64,000 nt of DNA. Origin: JAGWBF01 sp965116325 (lineage in GTDB: Bacteria; Chloroflexota; Dehalococcoidia; Lucifugimonadales; JAGWBF01). The translations under genes and the position numbers were made by a program. Shown here one piece after another: positions 31,288 to 40,132 of this stretch; position 1 is the stretch's first letter; each line of letters begins with the position of its first letter. The stretch spans positions 558,001 through 622,000 of the forward strand of contig OZ220675.1 of NCBI GenBank assembly GCA_965116325.1, written 5' to 3'. The notes below the pieces were generated by a model. That model ran no database searches. It saw nothing but the letters and a program-made list of their open reading frames with translations, and was not told where the DNA came from.

Positions 31288-32955
31288 TTGAATAGCCTGA
31301 TAGCCCCCAAGGACCCCCAGCGAAACACCTGGGCGATGACCTTGGGGGAGGTGCTGTCCCTGGCCTCCGAGCGCAACCCCGACAAGGTCTATCTGTACCA
31401 CGGTGCGCACCAAGTTACCTTCAGGCAGCTACTGGACTTCTCCCTGCAAGCTGCTTCCGCCTTCCGCAGCCTGGGCGTTGACCATGGAGACAGGGTCGGG
31501 GTCTATCTTCCCAACTGCCGGGAATACCTGTTCTCATGGATGGGCTTGTCGCTGCTTGGGGCTATCTGCGTTCCCATCAACACCGCATACCGCCGGGACG
31601 AGATGGCCTACATTCTCAACAACGCTGAAGCCAAGGGCATCGTCTGCCACCACTCGCTGGTGGAGGTCGTCAACGAAGCTTCCCCCCTCTGTGAATCCCT
31701 CCGGTTCCACCTGGTGGTCGGTGACGATGATCCACTCTTGCCCGAGTACGTGAGTCTTCACCAGGCGATGGAAGGTGCCCCGTCGCTAGCATATGAGGAC
31801 CTGCTCGCGGTCGCTCCATCGGACCTGTCCATGTTGGTGTACACATCGGGCACTACGGGAAGGCCCAAGGGAGTGATGATCAGCCACGAGATGTACGTGG
31901 CGGCGGGCCAGGGCTTTGCCGTATGGACCCAAGCCACGGACAAGGACCGCTTCTTCACCTGTCTGCCCTACTTCCATGCCAACGCCCAGTACTACTCCAC
32001 CATGGGATCTCTCGCCGCCGGGGCCAGCCTAATCCTGGAAGAGCGGTTCAGCGCATCCAACTTCTGGCCCCAGATACGCGCCTCAAACGCCACGGTAGTC
32101 AACTTCATTGGCATGATGATGTCGGTCCTTCTGAAGCAGCCTCCCTCTCCCGACGATCTAACTAACTCAGTGCGTCTCTTCTACGGCTCCCCAGCCATGG
32201 ACGTGGACCTGCTGAACGAGTTTGAGTCCCGCTTTGGCGCACGAGTGATCATCGGCTTCGGGATGACCGAGACCTGCTACGGGACCATCGAAGGCCCGGC
32301 ATCGCCCCATCGTCCCGGTTCATCAGGCAGGCTGCGCTGGCACCCCGACTCCCGTTTCGAGAACCGCATGTGCATCCTGGGGGCCGATGGCGCTTCCCTG
32401 GGCGAGGGGCAGGTGGGAGAGATTCTTCTTCGCAACCCGGCGGTGACTCCCGGATACTGGCGGGATGAAACGAAGACAGCCGAAGCCCTGCAGGGAGGCT
32501 GGCTGCACACCGGAGACCTGGGTTGGGTGGACGATGACGGCTACCTGTATTTCGTGGACCGCAAGAAGGATGTGGTAAGAAGGCGAGGCGAAAACATCTC
32601 CTCCCAGGAGGTGGAAGATGTCATCAAGGCCCACCCCGGTGTGCTGGACTGCGCCGTCATCGCGGTCCCCTCGGACCTGGGAGAAGAAGAGGTGAAGGCC
32701 TACGTAGTGCCCCAGCCCGCCGGCTCCCATGAGCCGAGCCACCAGGAGGGGCTAGAGCCGGCCGACATCATCTACTGGTGCGCCGAGCGCCTGGCTTACT
32801 TCAAGGTACCCCGGTACATTGAGGTCCGGCAGGATTTGCCCAGGACGCCCAGCTTCCGTGTGCGGAAGGATGTGCTCCGGGATGAGCGGGAAGACCTGAC
32901 CGAGGGCTGCTTCGACAGGGATGCTGCCGGCATCGTCATCCGACGAACATCCTGA
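31288..32955 (+). CDS. Acyl-CoA synthetase (AMP-binding, CaiC-like)
   Basis: This ANL-superfamily ligase activates a carboxylic acid as acyl-AMP and transfers it to CoA. Motifs are YTSGTTGRPKGVMISH (P-loop, about 183-198), YFHANAQYYST, GFGMTETCYGT, TGDLGWVDDDGYLYFVDRKKDVVRRRGENIS and a late PRTPSFRVRKDVLR containing the catalytic Lys region. Length 555. The start is TTG 31288 with AAGG about 10 bases upstream. It converges on a CaiB/BaiF CoA-transferase, so the two enzymes together could activate and shuttle a carboxylic acid, although they are on opposite strands. Confidence 0.92.
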   Translation: MNSLIAPKDPQRNTWAMTLGEVLSLASERNPDKVYLYHGAHQVTFRQLLDFSLQAASAFRSLGVDHGDRVGVYLPNCREYLFSWMGLSLLGAICVPINTAYRRDEMAYILNNAEAKGIVCHHSLVEVVNEASPLCESLRFHLVVGDDDPLLPEYVSLHQAMEGAPSLAYEDLLAVAPSDLSMLVYTSGTTGRPKGVMISHEMYVAAGQGFAVWTQATDKDRFFTCLPYFHANAQYYSTMGSLAAGASLILEERFSASNFWPQIRASNATVVNFIGMMMSVLLKQPPSPDDLTNSVRLFYGSPAMDVDLLNEFESRFGARVIIGFGMTETCYGTIEGPASPHRPGSSGRLRWHPDSRFENRMCILGADGASLGEGQVGEILLRNPAVTPGYWRDETKTAEALQGGWLHTGDLGWVDDDGYLYFVDRKKDVVRRRGENISSQEVEDVIKAHPGVLDCAVIAVPSDLGEEEVKAYVVPQPAGSHEPSHQEGLEPADIIYWCAERLAYFKVPRYIEVRQDLPRTPSFRVRKDVLRDEREDLTEGCFDRDAAGIVIRRTS

Positions 32956-32970
32956 CCGCGCCCACAACCG

Positions 32971-34254
32971 CTAGACGACCCCCGCCTCCCGCAGTCGCTC
33001 CAACTCCTCCCCAGGAAGTCCCAGCCACCCGCCGTACACCTCATCGTTGTGCTCTCCCAGCGCAGGTCCACCATGGACTATCTCCCCCGGTGTTGCGCTG
33101 AACTTGGGCACGACTCCGACCATATTTGTCTTTCCCAGGTCTGGGTCATCGACTTCTATGATGTCGTCCCTCGCCCGGTAGTGGGGGTCGGCAACGATCT
33201 GGGCGATATCGTATACCGGGCCCACCACGCCCCCGGCGGGCACCAGCAGGTCCATCACCTGCTCCAAGGTCTTGTCGGACATCCATCCCTGGAGGATGAC
33301 ATTCAGCTCATCCCGGTTGGTTACCCTGGAGGGATTATCTACGAAACGCGGGTCGTGGATCAGCTCGGGCCTGCCTATGGCCCTCGCCAAATCCTCCCAG
33401 GTGGCCTGGGTTGTGGCAGAGAGGCCAATCCACCTTTCATCCGCCGTCTTCAGCATGGTACGTGGAGCCGCATCGGGGAACTCGTTCCCGACACGGTGCC
33501 GGACTATGCCCAGCAGGTCGTAGAGCGTAACGTACGGAATAGCCAAGCGAAAAAGGGGTTCGAACAGGCTGACATCCACGACCTGCCCCTGCCCTCCGCC
33601 GCCTGCGTCCCGGTGGTGCAGGGCCATCACCGATGCCATAGCCCCGAACAGGCCCGCAACCTCGTCCCCCAAGGGCACGGGAGGGAGCATGGGAGGAGTG
33701 TCGGGGAAGCCAGTCATGGCTACCATGCCGCTCATGCACTCGGCCACTGTGCCAAAGCCGGGGCGGTCCTTGTAAGGCCCGGTCTGACCGTACCCCGAAA
33801 ACCGCACGACTATCAGCCTGGGATTGACCCCTGCAAGGTCATCGGGCCCCAATCTCCACCGCTCCAAGGTGCCAGGGCGAAATCCCTCCACCAGGACATC
33901 GGCCCCCTCCGCCAGCTTTCTGAGGATCTCCTGGCCTTCCGGGCGCCGAAGGTCCAAGGTGATGGACTTCTTGTTCCGGGAATGCACCTTCCACCAAACC
34001 GACACCTCCTCCTGACCGGAAGTATCGGCAGCGTCGGGCGCGCCATCTTGTCTTGACCCACGGCGGGAAGGGTAGAAGGGTCCCCACCTGCGGAGAGGGT
34101 CCCCTACCCTGGGCTGCTCCACCTTGATCACCTCAGCGCCGAAGTCAGCCAGCATGCTGGTAGCTGTTCCTCCGGCGATTATGGTGGACAGGTCAAGCAC
34201 CTTGACGCCGACCAGGGGCCCCTTTTGTTCACCGGCCATGGATGCATCTCCCAT
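32971..34254 (-). CDS. CaiB/BaiF family CoA-transferase
   Basis: This is a class III CoA-transferase. It has GVKVLDLSTIIAGGTATSMLADFGAEVIKVEQP, RNKKSITLDLRRPEGQEIL, ADVLVEGFRPGTLERWRLG and RFSGYGQTGPYKDRPGFGTVAECMSGM. At the place where characterised members have the catalytic Asp (GYD...A), this protein has GFGTVAE, a variant common among uncharacterised homologues; the Glu three residues on might serve instead. Insert AADTSGQEEVSVW after residue 65 is unusual. Length 427. Single gene, divergent from the phosphonate transporter. Confidence 0.9.
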   Translation of the reverse strand: MGDASMAGEQKGPLVGVKVLDLSTIIAGGTATSMLADFGAEVIKVEQPRVGDPLRRWGPFYPSRRGSRQDGAPDAADTSGQEEVSVWWKVHSRNKKSITLDLRRPEGQEILRKLAEGADVLVEGFRPGTLERWRLGPDDLAGVNPRLIVVRFSGYGQTGPYKDRPGFGTVAECMSGMVAMTGFPDTPPMLPPVPLGDEVAGLFGAMASVMALHHRDAGGGGQGQVVDVSLFEPLFRLAIPYVTLYDLLGIVRHRVGNEFPDAAPRTMLKTADERWIGLSATTQATWEDLARAIGRPELIHDPRFVDNPSRVTNRDELNVILQGWMSDKTLEQVMDLLVPAGGVVGPVYDIAQIVADPHYRARDDIIEVDDPDLGKTNMVGVVPKFSATPGEIVHGGPALGEHNDEVYGGWLGLPGEELERLREAGVV

Positions 34255-34309
34255 TGGGCATCTTTACGCCGGGATTATAGCAAAGGCCCAACACAGCCCC
34301 GGCCCGATG

Positions 34310-34339
34310 TTGACACAACGCTTGCTCGCCCATTAGCAT
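34310..34339 (+). promoter_or_regulatory. Promoter of the phosphonate-type transporter operon
   Basis: A perfect TTGACA (-35, 34310-34315), an 18 bp spacer and TAGCAT (-10, 34334-34339, four of six consensus bases). The transcript would carry a leader of about 220 bases before the phnD ATG at 34567, long for this genome. Confidence 0.55.
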
Positions 34340-34394
34340 TTGGGTGTGAAATCCGTCTTTCTCCCCTGCATTCGCCCCTCGGCCTTCTCCTCCG

Positions 34395-34480
34395 GCTTCA
34401 CCTGAGGCTGATGCCCCACAGAGCCCGGTGAAGCTTCTGCGGTTTTTGATTTCATAGCTCCTCCAGGGGACCCTCCCCTG
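34395..34480 (+). promoter_or_regulatory. Two leader hairpins upstream of phnD
   Basis: Hairpin 1: GCTTCACC (34395-34402) with GGTGAAGC (34427-34434), with an inner GGCT/AGCC stem, followed by TTTTT at 34443-34447. Hairpin 2: CAGGGGA (34464-34470) with TCCCCTG (34474-34480) and a three-base loop, followed by ACTATTTCTT. Both have some character of terminators, so the pair may be an attenuator or riboswitch-like leader. No known riboswitch consensus was recognised. Confidence 0.45.
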
Positions 34481-34566
34481 ACTATTTCTTGCAGCTAAGC
34501 CTGTCAGCTCGTCCTGCTAGCTACGCCCATGAAGGGAGAACTGTGCCATTCTTTAAGACACACGTT

Positions 34567-35457
34567 ATGACAACCAGACTCCTGGCTTTGGCCGGCCTGG
34601 TATTGATGTTTGCTGCCATCACGGCAACAACTGCCTGCAGCGGTGGGGAGACGGATGACCCCGTCCTGACCATCGGAGGCATCCCCGACCAGAACATCGC
34701 ACTCCTGACCCGGCGTTTCGAGACCGTCTCCGACTACCTGTCCGAGCGGCTGGATGTGGAGGTGCGCTACATACCCAGCGTGTCCTACGCGGCCTTGGTC
34801 ACCGCCTTCGAGCAGGGTGACATCCACTTGGGGTGGTTTGGCTCATTGACCGGCGTCCAAGCCCGGTCTGCGGCTCCCGGTTCCCAGGCCATAGTCCAAA
34901 GAGCGCGGGATGCTTCCTTTCACTCGGTCTTTATCTCAGGAGCCGGTGTAGAGGCAGATGGCTTACAGGACCTTGCGGATCTGACCTTTACTTTTGGCAG
35001 CGAGAGCTCCTCCTCAGGCCACCTGATGCCCCGCTACTACATGGTCCAGGAAGGGGTCGATCCCGACTCCGACCTGTCCGGCGTACCGGGCTATTCGGGA
35101 AGCCACGACAAGACATGGCAGCTAGTCGAGACCGGTTCCTACCAGGCGGGCGCCCTGAGCGAAGCTGTGTGGGAATCGGCTGTTGAGGACGGAAGGGTGG
35201 ACACCTCCAGGGTGAGGGCCTTCTACACGACGCCCCCTTACCACAACTACAACTGGTCGGTGCGCGCCGACGCCGATGCCACCTTCGGGGACGGATTCAC
35301 CCAAAGGCTGCAAGAGGTGCTCATAGACCTGGACCCGTCAGTAGAAGCAGAGAAGGAAATCCTCGACCTGTTTAATGCCGAAGCCTTTGTCGAGACCACC
35401 AACGAAAATTACGGCGCCATCGAGGAGATCGCCCGCGACCTGGATATCATTCGTTGA
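34567..35457 (+). CDS. Phosphonate/phosphite-type ABC transporter substrate-binding lipoprotein (PhnD-like)
   Basis: This extracellular binding protein feeds the importer encoded downstream. From ATG 34567 it has a lipoprotein signal with C24 (TATTAC). PhnD-family features are LTIGGIPDQNIALLTRRFETVSDYLSERL, YAALVTAFEQGDIHLGWFGS, the region FGSESSSSGHLMPRYYM (the ligand-phosphonate-binding serine loop in PhnD proteins) and late SVRADADATFGDGFTQRL. The ligand may be a phosphonate, phosphite or phosphate ester. Another start, GTG 34543, has GAAGGGAG upstream but too close. It overlaps the ATPase gene by four bases. Confidence 0.9.
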   Translation: MTTRLLALAGLVLMFAAITATTACSGGETDDPVLTIGGIPDQNIALLTRRFETVSDYLSERLDVEVRYIPSVSYAALVTAFEQGDIHLGWFGSLTGVQARSAAPGSQAIVQRARDASFHSVFISGAGVEADGLQDLADLTFTFGSESSSSGHLMPRYYMVQEGVDPDSDLSGVPGYSGSHDKTWQLVETGSYQAGALSEAVWESAVEDGRVDTSRVRAFYTTPPYHNYNWSVRADADATFGDGFTQRLQEVLIDLDPSVEAEKEILDLFNAEAFVETTNENYGAIEEIARDLDIIR

Positions 35458-36230
35458 ACACTTCGGCCAATGCGGTCCACCCCGCTTTCGCCTTGCAGGG
35501 GATAACGAAGACCTATCCTGCCGCCAAGGCCCTCGATGCTATCGACCTGACCATATCCGTCGGGGAGCGGGTCGCGGTGCTCGGCCCCAGCGGCAGCGGC
35601 AAGACCTCCCTGCTCCACGTCATGGGGGGCCTGGTGCAGCCCGACTCCGGGACAGCAACAATAGATGGGCAGCCCCTCCTAGACCTTAGCGCCGGGAAGA
35701 AGCTGGCCGGAATGGTGGGCATGATCCACCAGCAATACGACCTTGTGCCCCACCTGCCGGTTATTCACAACGTGCTCGCCGGAAGGCTGGGGCGCTGGAG
35801 CACCCTGCGTTCTCTCTTGTCCCTGGTCGTTCCCCAGGAACGTCGCCTGGCCATCGAGGCCCTGGAGACCCTCGGCATCTCCGAGAAGATAAACGAGCGC
35901 ACATCCAGGCTGTCCGGGGGTGAGCAGCAGCGGGTGGCCATGGCCCGCCTGCTGGTGCAGGCCCCCAGGGTGATCCTGGCCGACGAACCGGTGGCCTCCC
36001 TGGACCCCGCCAGGGCAGAGGCGTTGATGGACCTACTGAGTGAGGTCGCCGACCGGTCCAGCAACACAGTTGTGGCCAGCCTGCACTCGATACACCTGAC
36101 CCGCAGGTACTTCTCAAGGGCCATCGGGCTGCGCAAGGGCCGGCTGCATTTCGACGTCCCGGTGGGCCTGCTGAACGACGACCTGCTGGAGGAGCTCTAC
36201 GACATCGAAGGGCTGGATGCCGAGACCTAG
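35454..36230 (+). CDS. phnC: Phosphonate-type ABC transporter ATP-binding protein
   Basis: This ATPase drives the importer. It has Walker A GPSGSGKTS, Q-loop IHQQYDLVPHLPVIHNVLAG, the signature LSGGEQQRVAMARLL and Walker B VILADEPVASLDPA, then an H-loop SLHSIHLTRRYF. The order VxHNVLAGRLG and length (258) match PhnC. The start is TTG 35454 overlapping the phnD stop. It overlaps the first permease by 14 bp. Confidence 0.92.
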   Translation: MNTSANAVHPAFALQGITKTYPAAKALDAIDLTISVGERVAVLGPSGSGKTSLLHVMGGLVQPDSGTATIDGQPLLDLSAGKKLAGMVGMIHQQYDLVPHLPVIHNVLAGRLGRWSTLRSLLSLVVPQERRLAIEALETLGISEKINERTSRLSGGEQQRVAMARLLVQAPRVILADEPVASLDPARAEALMDLLSEVADRSSNTVVASLHSIHLTRRYFSRAIGLRKGRLHFDVPVGLLNDDLLEELYDIEGLDAET

Positions 36231-37014
36231 CGCCAGCTTCCTGGAAAGCCGACGGCTGCTCGGCTTTGCCCTGCTGGCCGCCCTGGGGTGGAGCATGTGG
36301 CAGGTCCAGTGGGACCAGCCCATTATTCATGGTGGCGGTTTAGGGGCGGCCGCAGATCTGTTCAGGGCCTTTGTGAGCCCCGATCTGTCCGCCTCCTTTC
36401 TCAGCACCGTACTAAGGGCGAGCTGGCACACCGTGGCCTACGCCTTCGGCGGCATCACCCTGGCAGTAACCGCAGGGTTCACCCTGGGAGTCGTCGCCTC
36501 GGGCGTATTGGCCCGGACTGCGCCCGGCAGATGGTCCATGGTGGTCGGCACCCGGGGGCTGCTGGCCCTGATGAGGGCCATTCATGAGCTGGTCTGGGCA
36601 TGGCTGTTCGTGGTGGCCATAGGGCTTTCACCCATGGCTGCCATATTGGCGCTGGCCATCCCGTATTCGGGCATACTGGGGCGGATATACGCGGAGATAC
36701 TCCAGGATGTGCCCGATGAACCCCTGAGGGCCCTGAGAAGTTCGGGAGCGTCCGAGTGGCAGGTGCTGCTTTACGGGCGCCTGCCCACAGCGCTGCCCGA
36801 CATGCTCAGCTACACCTTCTACCGGCTGGAGTGCGCAGTCAGGGCAGCAGCCGTGATGAGCTTCGTTGGCGTGGCCGGGCTGGGATTCCAAATACAGATT
36901 TCTTTAGACGACCTGCAGTTTTCCGAAGTCTGGACCCTGCTGTTCGCGCTGGTGGGAATCATCCTCCTGATAGACCTGTGGAGCACATGGGTCCGCAGGA
37001 GCTTGGTCAGATGA
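36217..37014 (+). CDS. phnE: Phosphonate-type ABC transporter permease 1
   Basis: A PhnE-like permease with about six helices. The binding-protein-dependent transport signature (EAA loop) is seen in RIYAEILQDVPDEPLRALRSSGASEWQVLLYGRLPTALPDML (middle part). AIHELVWAWLFVVAIGLSP and the ending FSEVWTLLFALVGIILLIDLWS are typical. It overlaps phnC by 14 bp and the second permease by four bases (ATGA). Confidence 0.9.
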   Translation: MPRPSASFLESRRLLGFALLAALGWSMWQVQWDQPIIHGGGLGAAADLFRAFVSPDLSASFLSTVLRASWHTVAYAFGGITLAVTAGFTLGVVASGVLARTAPGRWSMVVGTRGLLALMRAIHELVWAWLFVVAIGLSPMAAILALAIPYSGILGRIYAEILQDVPDEPLRALRSSGASEWQVLLYGRLPTALPDMLSYTFYRLECAVRAAAVMSFVGVAGLGFQIQISLDDLQFSEVWTLLFALVGIILLIDLWSTWVRRSLVR

Positions 37015-37880
37015 GAGGCCTCGCCCACCAGGTCATCCAACCCTTCAAGGGCCCGGTGAGGCTGTCTGTCATCATCTTCCTGGTCCTGGCCTCAGCATCC
37101 TGGGCCTTCATCCTGGCCGACGCCAACAGCGGGTTCCCCGACCTGTTCATGGCCCAGACCTGGAGCAGCGCCGCCAGCTTCATAAGTAAGCTGGGCGGGG
37201 TTGGAGAAGCGGGCACTCCAGCCTTCCTGCAGGCTGACCGTTGGGCCGAGACGGGCATACTGGCATCTCAGACGCTGGCCATGAGCATCCTGGCCATCGT
37301 CATTGCCGGGACCGGGGCGCTGATCACGTTTCTGCCTGCCGCCAGGAACGTGGCCATGGGCGAGCTATCTCCCAGCAGGAGGGCGACTCCCGGCTGGGCC
37401 CTGTTCCACTACGTCGTGCGAGTCACCTTCATGCTAACCAGGGGGATACCGGAGCTGGTGTGGGCGATGCTCATCATCATCTTCCTTTCCCCCGGCATCC
37501 TTCCGGGGGCAGTCGCCCTGGGACTCCACAACTACGGGATACTGGGCAAGCTCTCGGCGGAGGTTGTGGAGGACATGGACACCAGGCCCGCACGTGCCCT
37601 GCGGGCGTCGGGGGCGGGAGCGTTCCAGATGATGGCCTACGGAATAATCCCCCAGGTGCTGCCCCAATTCGTCACTTACCTGCTGTACCGGTGGGAAGTT
37701 GTGATTCGCACTACCATAGTGGTGGGGTTCGTCAGCGCCGGCGGCCTGGGAATGGACTTCCGCTTGAGCATGAGCTTCTTTCACTACAGCGACGTAGCCC
37801 TGCTGCTGGCCTGGTACCTTCTGCTGGTCGTCGGCATCGACATGCTTTGCGCGGGGCTGCGCAAGCTGATCAGGGAGTAG
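37011..37880 (+). CDS. phnE: Phosphonate-type ABC transporter permease 2
   Basis: A second PhnE-type permease, 289 residues. It has RGIPELVWAMLIIIFLSPG, the EAA-like loop LSAEVVEDMDTRPARALRASGAGAFQMMAYGIIPQVLPQF and an ending SYSDVALLLAWYLLLVVGIDML-like (HYSDVALLLAWYL). It differs from permease 1 by a long periplasmic insertion after the first helix (about 35-85). Two PhnE-like proteins probably form a heterodimeric channel. The last gene of phnDCE1E2; no C-P lyase or phosphonatase genes follow. Confidence 0.9.
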   Translation: MRGLAHQVIQPFKGPVRLSVIIFLVLASASWAFILADANSGFPDLFMAQTWSSAASFISKLGGVGEAGTPAFLQADRWAETGILASQTLAMSILAIVIAGTGALITFLPAARNVAMGELSPSRRATPGWALFHYVVRVTFMLTRGIPELVWAMLIIIFLSPGILPGAVALGLHNYGILGKLSAEVVEDMDTRPARALRASGAGAFQMMAYGIIPQVLPQFVTYLLYRWEVVIRTTIVVGFVSAGGLGMDFRLSMSFFHYSDVALLLAWYLLLVVGIDMLCAGLRKLIRE

Positions 37881-37943
37881 GCCACTTCCTGCAGGCGGGC
37901 TACAGGTTCAATCGCCCTTTAGCCTGAATGGGCCCCGGACCGG

Positions 37944-39116
37944 CTAGTCTTCGTAGGGCTGGAGCTTGATCTCGTGCAAAGCTGGAATGACCTCTTTGCC
38001 CATCAGCTCGATTGACCGCATAGAGGCTTCATGGGGCATCGGGCCTTCGTTGCCGTAGATGTGCAGGTAACCCGGGTTCAGACCCTCGATGATCTCGGAG
38101 AGCTTCCGAGTCACAGTTTCGGGGCTGCCAACGATCACGTTGTTGACCTCCCGGAGCTCATCGTAGGTCATCTTCTTGCCGTAGGTGCCGGTGCCAACGG
38201 TTGGGCGGGACATCTTGACGTTCAGGGCCTCCCTGGACTGGTAGCCCGGCGGGTCGTTGTGTTCCCGGGGTCCTCGCTGGCGGTGGTTCTCCGTCCACAT
38301 GAAATGGCGTCCCAGCTCGATGGCTTCCTCATCGGTGTCGGCAACCAGGGCGCGCAGGAGGTACCCGAAGTGCTCGGGGCCCGGCGTGTAGCCCGTTTCG
38401 CGGGCTGTGTCGATGTATATCTGCTTCAGCCACTTGGTCACATCCACCAGGGCGCCCAGGTTCATGTACGGGTGGCCGTGCTTTGCCGCCCAAACCACGC
38501 TCTCCGGGCTTCCCGTCCCGGGGAACCAGATGTCGGGATGGGGCTTCTGTATGGGCAGCACCCAGGGGTTGATCGCCCTGTAGTGGTAGTGCTTGCCCTC
38601 GTACCTGAATGGTCCGGGGGTGGTCCAGCACTTGATTATGAGGTCATGAGCTTCCTGGAACCGGTCGAAGTTCTCCGAAGGGTCTATGCCTCCATGAAGA
38701 CTCTCGACCGCGGTGCCTCTCACGAAACCCGATATGATGCGCCCGCCGGAGAAGCAGTCCAGCATTGCTATCTCTTCGGCCATCCTGACGGGGTCGTTGA
38801 TGGCTATGACGTTGCCCAAGATGGCGATCTTCACCTTCTTGGTCAGCTTGGAGATAACAGCGGCATCGAGGTTAACCGAGGGCTTCATGCACCAGTAGGA
38901 GGCGTGATGCTCGTTGCTCATGATGCCATCGAAGCCCATCTCGTCAGCGCAGGCGTACTGCTCATGGTACTGGTTGTACAGCACATGGGCCTTCTGGGGA
39001 TCGAAATGGGTGTTGGGAAACCCCAGGCGGCCCGACTCGTACTTGCCCAAGTCGTCGTCGCCCACATGCCCGTATGGCTGCTCGGAAAACCAGAACACCT
39101 CTACCCGGTCTTTCAT
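37944..39116 (-). CDS. LLM class flavin-dependent oxidoreductase
   Basis: This is a luciferase-like monooxygenase using reduced flavin. It has WFSEQPYGH at the N-terminus, EMGFDGIMSNEHHASYWCMKPS, VRMAEEIAMLDCFSGGRIISGFVRG and IVGSPETVTRKLSEIIEGLNPGYLHI. Length 390. The ATG at 39116 has AGGAGG six bases upstream, while a TTG two codons earlier is not spaced properly. It precedes (31 bp from) a hydrolase on the same strand, probably an oxidation-hydrolysis pair. Many paralogues of this family are typical of SAR202-like genomes; the substrate is unknown. Confidence 0.93.
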   Translation of the reverse strand: MKDRVEVFWFSEQPYGHVGDDDLGKYESGRLGFPNTHFDPQKAHVLYNQYHEQYACADEMGFDGIMSNEHHASYWCMKPSVNLDAAVISKLTKKVKIAILGNVIAINDPVRMAEEIAMLDCFSGGRIISGFVRGTAVESLHGGIDPSENFDRFQEAHDLIIKCWTTPGPFRYEGKHYHYRAINPWVLPIQKPHPDIWFPGTGSPESVVWAAKHGHPYMNLGALVDVTKWLKQIYIDTARETGYTPGPEHFGYLLRALVADTDEEAIELGRHFMWTENHRQRGPREHNDPPGYQSREALNVKMSRPTVGTGTYGKKMTYDELREVNNVIVGSPETVTRKLSEIIEGLNPGYLHIYGNEGPMPHEASMRSIELMGKEVIPALHEIKLQPYED

Positions 39117-39147
39117 TTGCAACCTCCTGGGATTCCTCTACGCGATT

Positions 39148-39936
39148 TCAGGGAAGATTTTGACAGAAGCTCGAAACGATCTGCAGGAACTCTTCGGGCT
39201 TTTCGTTCTGGGGCGAATGGCCGCACTCTTCGATGATGTGCATCTCAGATCCCGAAAGCAACTCATGGTAGCGCTCCCCGCAGCTAAGGGGAACGATTCC
39301 GTCCTGGCGCCCCCAGATTATGGCGCTGGGTACGGAGATGAGCTTGAGGTATTCGGGCAGGCTTGGGTTGTGCATGTAGGGTTTCCAGCACAGGCGGGAG
39401 GTCATCTCCCGGTTGCTCCAGAGCACCTGCTGTTCTTCCGGGGGAATGGCGCTCAGGTCCGGCGCCTTGGACACATCGTAGTAGCTCAGGTGCTGGGTGC
39501 TGGCGGGAGAGACCATAAGCAGCTCAGCAATTTCGCCAACGGGGGCCTTGATCCCCACGGCATCCACAAGAATCAGCCCCCTGACCATCTGGGGGCACAT
39601 GGCAGCCATCTCGGCGGCGATCCATCCGCCCATGGAGAAGCCCATGATGATTGCCTTCTCGCCGGGGATTTCCTGGCGCAGGTAGGCCAGGTGCAGCCGG
39701 GCCACATCGCCGATGGAGGTAACCCAGTCGGGTCTGTCGGAACCGTTGTAGCCGGGGTGGGAAGGAGCATGCACGTTATGAGTGGCGGCCAGTTCCTGGT
39801 GGAAGGGCATCCAACCCGGATTGCCCCGGGCGCCGTGCAGGGATAGCAGGGCGGGGCCTCGGCCTCCGAAGAACACCTCTATGTTGCAATCGCCTACCGG
39901 AATGAGCTTGGACGCCCGGGCTGCCTGGGTAGTCAT
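39148..39936 (-). CDS. Alpha/beta hydrolase
   Basis: A 262-residue hydrolase with the oxyanion region LLSLHGARGNPGWMPFHQEL, the nucleophile elbow GFSMGGW (Ser), VPSAIIWGRQDGIVP with the catalytic Asp and the late ECGHSPQNEKPEEFLQIV with the catalytic His. The fold is that of C-C or ester hydrolases. It is the first gene of a two-gene operon with the flavin monooxygenase and is divergent from an MFS transporter. Confidence 0.92.
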   Translation of the reverse strand: MTTQAARASKLIPVGDCNIEVFFGGRGPALLSLHGARGNPGWMPFHQELAATHNVHAPSHPGYNGSDRPDWVTSIGDVARLHLAYLRQEIPGEKAIIMGFSMGGWIAAEMAAMCPQMVRGLILVDAVGIKAPVGEIAELLMVSPASTQHLSYYDVSKAPDLSAIPPEEQQVLWSNREMTSRLCWKPYMHNPSLPEYLKLISVPSAIIWGRQDGIVPLSCGERYHELLSGSEMHIIEECGHSPQNEKPEEFLQIVSSFCQNLP

Positions 39937-40010
39937 TCTGCTAACCTCCCGGGGGGCTGGCTGCCTCCCTCTATGCGGTTACCAAACATAACGCACTGGG
40001 AGACGGCACA

Positions 40011-40037
40011 AGTATATCAGAAAAGACCATCTTTCAA
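40011..40037 (-). promoter_or_regulatory. Promoter of the hydrolase/monooxygenase operon
   Basis: On the minus strand TTGAAA (-35, 40037-40032), 15 bp, then TGA-TATACT (extended -10, TATACT at 40016-40011). The short spacer is offset by the TGn extension. The predicted leader is about 70 bases. Confidence 0.55.
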
Positions 40038-40132
40038 ACCTTGTGCCGATGGTAGGTAAGCACATAGGATGGGGAGCATCCAAAAGGCGCACTACTCCAT
40101 TAACAAGACTGGAGGAAGCACCAGAAAATGAC

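Larger units (their letters stand above)
34255..34566. other. Intergenic region with promoter and structured leader
   Basis: This is the only gene-free stretch over 300 bp. It separates the divergent CoA-transferase and phnD genes. It contains one strong promoter pointing to phnD (34310-34339) and two RNA hairpins between that promoter and the phnD start (34395-34434 and 34464-34480). No small gene was convincing. Confidence 0.7.

Noticed and set aside
38031..39236. A 401-codon open frame opposite the LLM monooxygenase
   Set aside because: The minus-strand gene has clear family motifs; the opposite frame has none and arises from high third-position GC.
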